From Emcibacter sp. (GTDB taxonomy: Bacteria; Pseudomonadota; Alphaproteobacteria; Sphingomonadales; Emcibacteraceae): DNA of 14,750 bases. Location of the stretch: positions 2,943-17,692 of the forward strand of contig JAESPY010000005.1 of the NCBI GenBank assembly GCA_016765435.1, written 5' to 3'. The notes beneath the pieces are model-generated. The model was not told the origin of the DNA, ran no database searches, and saw only the letters and a list, made by a program, of their open reading frames with translations. Both the position numbers and the translations under genes were made by a program. The first letter of the stretch is position 1. Each line of letters opens with the position of its first letter. This document shows, piece by piece, positions 13,988-14,750 of this stretch.

Positions 13988-14749
13988 ATGGGACGTTTAA
14001 CAGGAAAAATTGCCGTCATTTTAGGCGCATCGGATGAACGTAGCATGGGTGCGGCAACCGCGCGGCGTTTCGTTGAAGAGGGGGCCAAAGTTGTTCTTGC
14101 CGCCCGCCGCAGGGATGCTGTTGTTGCCATCGCGGAGAAAGTTGGTGGTATCGGTGTCGCTTGTGACATTACGAAAGAAGAAGATATCGCGGCTTTGGTA
14201 AAGACGGCTGTGGATACATACGGCGGTCTTCATATTGCGGTTAATTACTCCGGGGTTGCCTCTGAAGAGTCCATCCTTGAGGCCACAGAAGAAACATTGC
14301 GGCAGGCCTCTGACGTTCATTTCATCGGGACGGCCCTTTTTATGAAGCATATGGCCGGGGCTATGATAGAGGGCGGATCAATCATCACCACATCAACCCT
14401 TACGGCATTGGTACAGGCCCCGGGTCTTTCTGCCTATGCGGGGTCAAAGGCGGGGGCTGATATGATTATGAAAGTGGCGGCGAATGAATTGGGCGAGCGT
14501 AATATTCGGGTCAATAGCATCGCGCCGGGCTTCACCAAAAGCGCCATGACCGAAGAATATTTTGCCATGGAGGTCGTGACGAAGGCCTTTTTGCGTGAAA
14601 TGCCCCTTGGGCGGTTTCCAACTGTGGAAGATATTGCCAATGCGGCCTTATGGCTGGCCAGTGACGAGTCCTTTACCACGGGACAAATCATCGATATTAC
14701 GGCGGGGCAGTCTCTTCGGCGGATACCCCGTGCGGATGAATTTGTCTGA
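13988..14749 (+). CDS. Short-chain dehydrogenase/reductase with altered motifs
   Basis: The protein has 253 residues from the ATG at 13988, which has AAAGGGAA 5 bases upstream. An in-frame start at 13784 would run antisense through the neighbouring promoter region and is unlikely. The cofactor loop reads GASDERSMG (13-21), longer than the common TGxxxGxG. The second strand ends in AARR (38-41), whose Arg residues favour NADP. The NNAG motif is NYSG (86-89). Y150-x3-K154 is intact, but the catalytic Ser position, aligned to the SDR at 11997, holds T137, with S136 just before it. PLGRFPTVEDIANAALWLASDES is a normal SDR C-terminal part. It is probably a dehydrogenase or ketoreductase in the same pathway, with its own promoter in the divergent gap. 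The gene is complete and ends one base before the window edge. Confidence 0.9.
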   Translation: MGRLTGKIAVILGASDERSMGAATARRFVEEGAKVVLAARRRDAVVAIAEKVGGIGVACDITKEEDIAALVKTAVDTYGGLHIAVNYSGVASEESILEATEETLRQASDVHFIGTALFMKHMAGAMIEGGSIITTSTLTALVQAPGLSAYAGSKAGADMIMKVAANELGERNIRVNSIAPGFTKSAMTEEYFAMEVVTKAFLREMPLGRFPTVEDIANAALWLASDESFTTGQIIDITAGQSLRRIPRADEFV

Positions 14750-14750
14750 G

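Noticed and set aside
1..14750. Mobile element, CRISPR array or RNA genes
   Set aside because: I found no transposase or integrase, no regularly spaced repeats and no tRNA or rRNA-like sequence on either strand.

Overview
The window looks like accessory chromosome of a Gram-negative bacterium, most likely a moderate-GC alphaproteobacterium. This is an inference from an outer-membrane TonB-dependent receptor, Sec and probably Tat export signals, AGGA-type ribosome binding sites and the style of the proteins; no rRNA, tRNA or housekeeping marker fixes the taxon. I see no insertion sequence, phage gene, CRISPR array or RNA gene.

Left block (about 1-6071, all + strand): an exported M19 (membrane dipeptidase-like) protein whose 5' end lies outside the window, an S12/beta-lactamase-fold serine hydrolase with four C-terminal membrane helices, a DUF819 multi-span membrane protein, and a second exported S12-type serine hydrolase with a C-terminal DUF3471-like domain. 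The set suggests peptide or cell-wall-fragment processing with an uptake or efflux partner. The M19 protein lacks several standard metal ligands, so its activity is uncertain.

Right block (6195-14749): a probable catabolic locus. A TetR-type regulator (- strand) is divergent from a Rieske oxygenase followed 12 bases later by a TonB-dependent receptor. A perfect 12-bp palindrome in the divergent gap is the likely operator. A strong intrinsic terminator follows the receptor gene. Next come a protein made of two fused SnoaL/NTF2-fold domains, a classical SDR dehydrogenase and a single-domain SnoaL protein, all + strand and closely spaced. A further SnoaL-like gene is convergent (- strand), and a second SDR is divergent from it.

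Working model (inference): the receptor imports a hydrophobic or bulky substrate, the Rieske enzyme hydroxylates or demethylates it, the SDRs oxidise the resulting alcohols, and the SnoaL-like domains carry out dehydration or isomerisation. Comparing the four SnoaL domains shows a conserved Tyr-Asp-His-Glu pattern, like that of bile-acid 7alpha-dehydratase (BaiE). It is intact in two domains, altered by Tyr-to-His in the N-terminal half of the fusion, and lacks the acidic residue in the - strand protein. The substrate cannot be read from the sequence. No ferredoxin, reductase or classical beta subunit is present here.
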